A DNA stretch of 40,126 bases from an uncultured Chloroflexota bacterium (GTDB lineage: Bacteria > Chloroflexota > Anaerolineae > UBA4142 > SHND01): positions 1 through 40,126 of the forward strand of contig CALMZO010000210.1 in the NCBI GenBank assembly GCA_937870825.1, read 5' to 3'. The notes under the pieces are model-generated. The model did not search any database. It saw only the letters and a list, made by a program, of their open reading frames with translations, and had not been told where the DNA came from. Every line of letters starts with the position of its first letter. The stretch's first letter is position 1. Position numbers and translations under genes: made by a program. Positions 38,003 to 40,126 of this stretch are shown here, piece by piece.

Positions 38003-40126
38003 ATCGTATCGCCAATTTCGCAATCGTCACGCCTTCGCCGCCTTCATTGGCTTCGGCAGTCTCGTAGGAAGTGACCAGCGGACTGTCGCGCAAAAAATCG
38101 CGCGCCAGTTTTCGTAATGTGCCCGTGCCTTTGCCGTGAACGACGCGCACATACGGCAATCCCGCCAACATTGCGCGGTCAAGATATTTTTCCAGCGTGT
38201 CCAACGCGTCATCCGCGCGCATGCCTCGCAAGTGTACTTCGAGACCCGGCGATTCCGCGTCAGGCAAGACCACACTCGTTTGCTCCACCGCTTTTTGTGA
38301 CACAGGTTGGCGCGCTTGCACTTGCACTTGGTCGGGCGCGAGATTCATACGGAACGCGCCGATTTGCACAACGAGGTCACTGCCCATTCCCACAACCTGG
38401 CCGTACTGATTCAGACTCGGCACATATACGCTGTCGCCAATCACAATGCGCTGCTGCGGCTGCGCAGGCTCGCGGCGGTGCGGCGGCGGCGGCGGTTGCA
38501 ATGCTTCGCTCGCGCTTGCCAACGCGTCGAGGTCGCTTTCCGCGCGCTTTACCGCGTCGCGACCAAAACCTGTTTCACGCCATTCGCGTTTCAAACGATT
38601 CAACTCGGCGCGCGTTGCGTCCAATTCCGCGCGCGCTTGTTCGCGCGTGTTCCTTAGAATTTCCGCGCGCTGTCTTTGTGTTTCGGACAATTCGCGCCGC
38701 GCTTGTTTTGCCGCGCGTTCTAACTGTTCCCGCGCCGCGGCGGCACGCGACTGTTCGCGCCCGGTTTCTTCGCGCGATTTTTTCAATTGCGTCAACAGCG
38801 TTTCCAATTCCTCATTGCTCTTGCCCACATTTTCGCGCGCGCGTTCCACTAGCGCTTTATCCAAACCCAGCCGCGTCGCAATCGCGAACGCGTTGGAACG
38901 TCCGGGGATGCCGAGGATGAGACGATACGTCGGCGCGAGCGTTTCGATGTCAAATTCCATCGAAGCATTTTGCACGCCCGGCGTCGTATGCGCGAATGCT
39001 TTGAGTTCCGCGTAATGGGTTGCAATCAGCGCGGGAATTTTTCGTTCGAGTGCATGTTCGACAATGGCACGCGCGAGCGCCGCACCTTCAACGGGGTCCG
39101 TCCCCGCGCCGAGTTCGTCAAACAACAACAGCGAGTTGGAATCTGCCGCGCGCAAAATGCCGGTGATATTTTTCAAGTGACCGGAAAAGGTCGAGAGGGA
39201 TTGCGCGATGGATTGTTCGTCGCCGATGTCGGCAAAAATTCCGCTGTACACTGGAACGCGCGAACCTTCTTGCGCGGGAATGTGCAAACCGCTTTGCGCC
39301 ATCAGCGCGAGCAAGCCAACCGTTTTGAGGGACACTGTTTTGCCGCCGGTGTTGGGTCCGGTGATGACGAGAATGGAGAACGCGCGCTGCAATTCGAGCG
39401 AAATTGGCACCACCGTTTCGGGGTCGAGCAAGGGATGACGCGCGTGGAGCAACTCCAAGTACGCGGGCTGTTCGCGCGAACCGGGGTCAATGATGGGCGG
39501 CACCGCTTTCAATTGTGCCGCGTATTTGGCTTTGGCGAACGCGAGGTCGAGTTGCGCGAGCGTTTCGACCGTGTAATCAATTTGCTCCGCGTGCTGCGCG
39601 ACCAAATCGGTGAGCGCGCGCAAGATGCGGTCAATTTCGCGTTGTTCTTGAATCGCGAGTTCGCGGACGCGATTGCCGAGTTCGACGACGGCGAACGGTT
39701 CGATAAACAGTGTTGCGCCGCTCGCGCTCGCGTCATGCACAATGCCGTTAATGCGCCCTTTCGCCTCTGCGCGCACCGGCACAACATACCGTCCTTCGCG
39801 CTGCGTGATGATTGCTTCTTGAAGATATTTTGCAAATTGCGACGACGTGATGACGTGTTGCAATCGTTCCATCACGCGCGCTTGCGCGATTTTCAATTCG
39901 CGGCGGATGCGCGCGAGTTCGGGCGATGCGTCGTCGGCAATTTCGCCATTGTCGTTGAACACGCGCGCGATTTCATCAATGACGCGCGGCGCGTCGTTCA
40001 AACTTGCGGCGATGAATGCGAGACGCGGAAAATTTTCCGCGACGCGGATGATATTTTTTTTGAGATTGCGCGCAGAGAGAAGCGTGCCGCGCAGTTCCAA
40101 AAATTCGTGCGCGGGAATCATGCCGC
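38001..40126 (-). CDS. mutS2: Endonuclease MutS2 (5-prime end outside the window)
   Basis: At least 706 residues are visible; about 80 N-terminal residues lie beyond the right edge. Order: MutS core helices, ATPase with Walker A VITGPNTGGKTVSLKT, SLSTFSGHL, Walker B LLFDELGAGTDP and the His switch ATHYAELK, then a long coiled coil rich in Arg/Glu/Ala (about 500-590), a KOW-like segment (IGDSVYVPSLNQYGQVVGMG) and the C-terminal Smr nuclease with LEVHLRGMRADDA and VVHGKGTGTLR. MutS2 acts on recombination intermediates and, in some bacteria, on collided ribosomes. Its length and motifs are normal. Confidence 0.95.
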   Translation of the reverse strand, partial: GMIPAHEFLELRGTLLSARNLKKNIIRVAENFPRLAFIAASLNDAPRVIDEIARVFNDNGEIADDASPELARIRRELKIAQARVMERLQHVITSSQFAKYLQEAIITQREGRYVVPVRAEAKGRINGIVHDASASGATLFIEPFAVVELGNRVRELAIQEQREIDRILRALTDLVAQHAEQIDYTVETLAQLDLAFAKAKYAAQLKAVPPIIDPGSREQPAYLELLHARHPLLDPETVVPISLELQRAFSILVITGPNTGGKTVSLKTVGLLALMAQSGLHIPAQEGSRVPVYSGIFADIGDEQSIAQSLSTFSGHLKNITGILRAADSNSLLLFDELGAGTDPVEGAALARAIVEHALERKIPALIATHYAELKAFAHTTPGVQNASMEFDIETLAPTYRLILGIPGRSNAFAIATRLGLDKALVERARENVGKSNEELETLLTQLKKSREETGREQSRAAAAREQLERAAKQARRELSETQRQRAEILRNTREQARAELDATRAELNRLKREWRETGFGRDAVKRAESDLDALASASEALQPPPPPHRREPAQPQQRIVIGDSVYVPSLNQYGQVVGMGSDLVVQIGAFRMNLAPDQVQVQARQPVSQKAVEQTSVVLPDAESPGLEVHLRGMRADDALDTLEKYLDRAMLAGLPYVRVVHGKGTGTLRKLARDFLRDSPLVTSYETAEANEGGEGVTIAKLAIR

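Overview
The window looks like a chromosome segment of a Chloroflexota bacterium, probably near Anaerolineae. This rests on moderate-to-high GC with heavy use of GCGC words, lipoproteins with Thr/Pro-rich linkers (TPTPEPTA type), DUF4126, DUF4013 and DUF2089 proteins, large surface proteins with NBR1-like Ig repeats, and many small intergenic palindromes. No marker gene fixes the lineage, so this is an inference. There is no prophage, conjugative element or CRISPR array.

Layout. 1-3.4 kb: a DUF302 protein, then (minus strand) a methyltransferase, response regulator and histidine kinase operon. 3.7-5.3 kb: a 2-keto-3-deoxygluconate-type sugar kinase and KDPG aldolase, the last two steps of an Entner-Doudoroff/uronate route. 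5.5-7.7 kb (minus): galactokinase, ECF sigma factor and zinc anti-sigma-like protein in one overlapping operon. 7.9-12.6 kb (minus): a small helical protein, a frameshifted nucleotidyltransferase, uvrC with an in-frame low-complexity insert, and a cyclic-nucleotide-binding/PH membrane protein. 12.7-14.2 kb: DUF4126 and DUF4013 membrane proteins. 14.3-15.4 kb: tRNA-Phe, a clear cyclic-di-AMP (ydaO/yuaA) riboswitch with its own promoter and terminator but no following gene, and a secreted Tyr/Gly/Pro-rich protein. 15.6-20.2 kb: a 1256-residue multidomain protein (glycosidase-like barrel, five Ig-like repeats, two discoidin domains) beside a REP-associated tyrosine transposase with its palindromes.

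20.3-28.8 kb: two uncharacterised plus-strand genes, a 3-hydroxyacyl-CoA dehydrogenase, a LppX-like lipoprotein, a triple-S1-domain protein, FtsK, IF-1 and a Memo-family protein coupled to a lipoprotein. 29.2-33 kb: mazEF beside a chimeric mazE/priA scar, then a long PriA with several tandem winged-helix segments. 33-40 kb: a polytopic glycosyltransferase-like protein, a small CxxC protein, a DUF2089/KVNIxIP/GNAT/SHOCT-like cluster, a broken MFS gene, and mutS2 running off the right edge.

The strongest candidate for something new is 14467-14830 on the minus strand. A textbook-quality c-di-AMP aptamer with an intrinsic terminator gates about 135 nt of apparently non-coding RNA. That RNA carries a CU-rich anti-Shine-Dalgarno tract, a 10-bp hairpin and a second terminator, so it may be a riboswitch-controlled small RNA. 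Second-tier signals are the poly-C tracts and missing catalytic Glu in the giant surface protein, the REP palindrome inside the transposase gene, the mazE/priA scar and the DUF2089 cluster.
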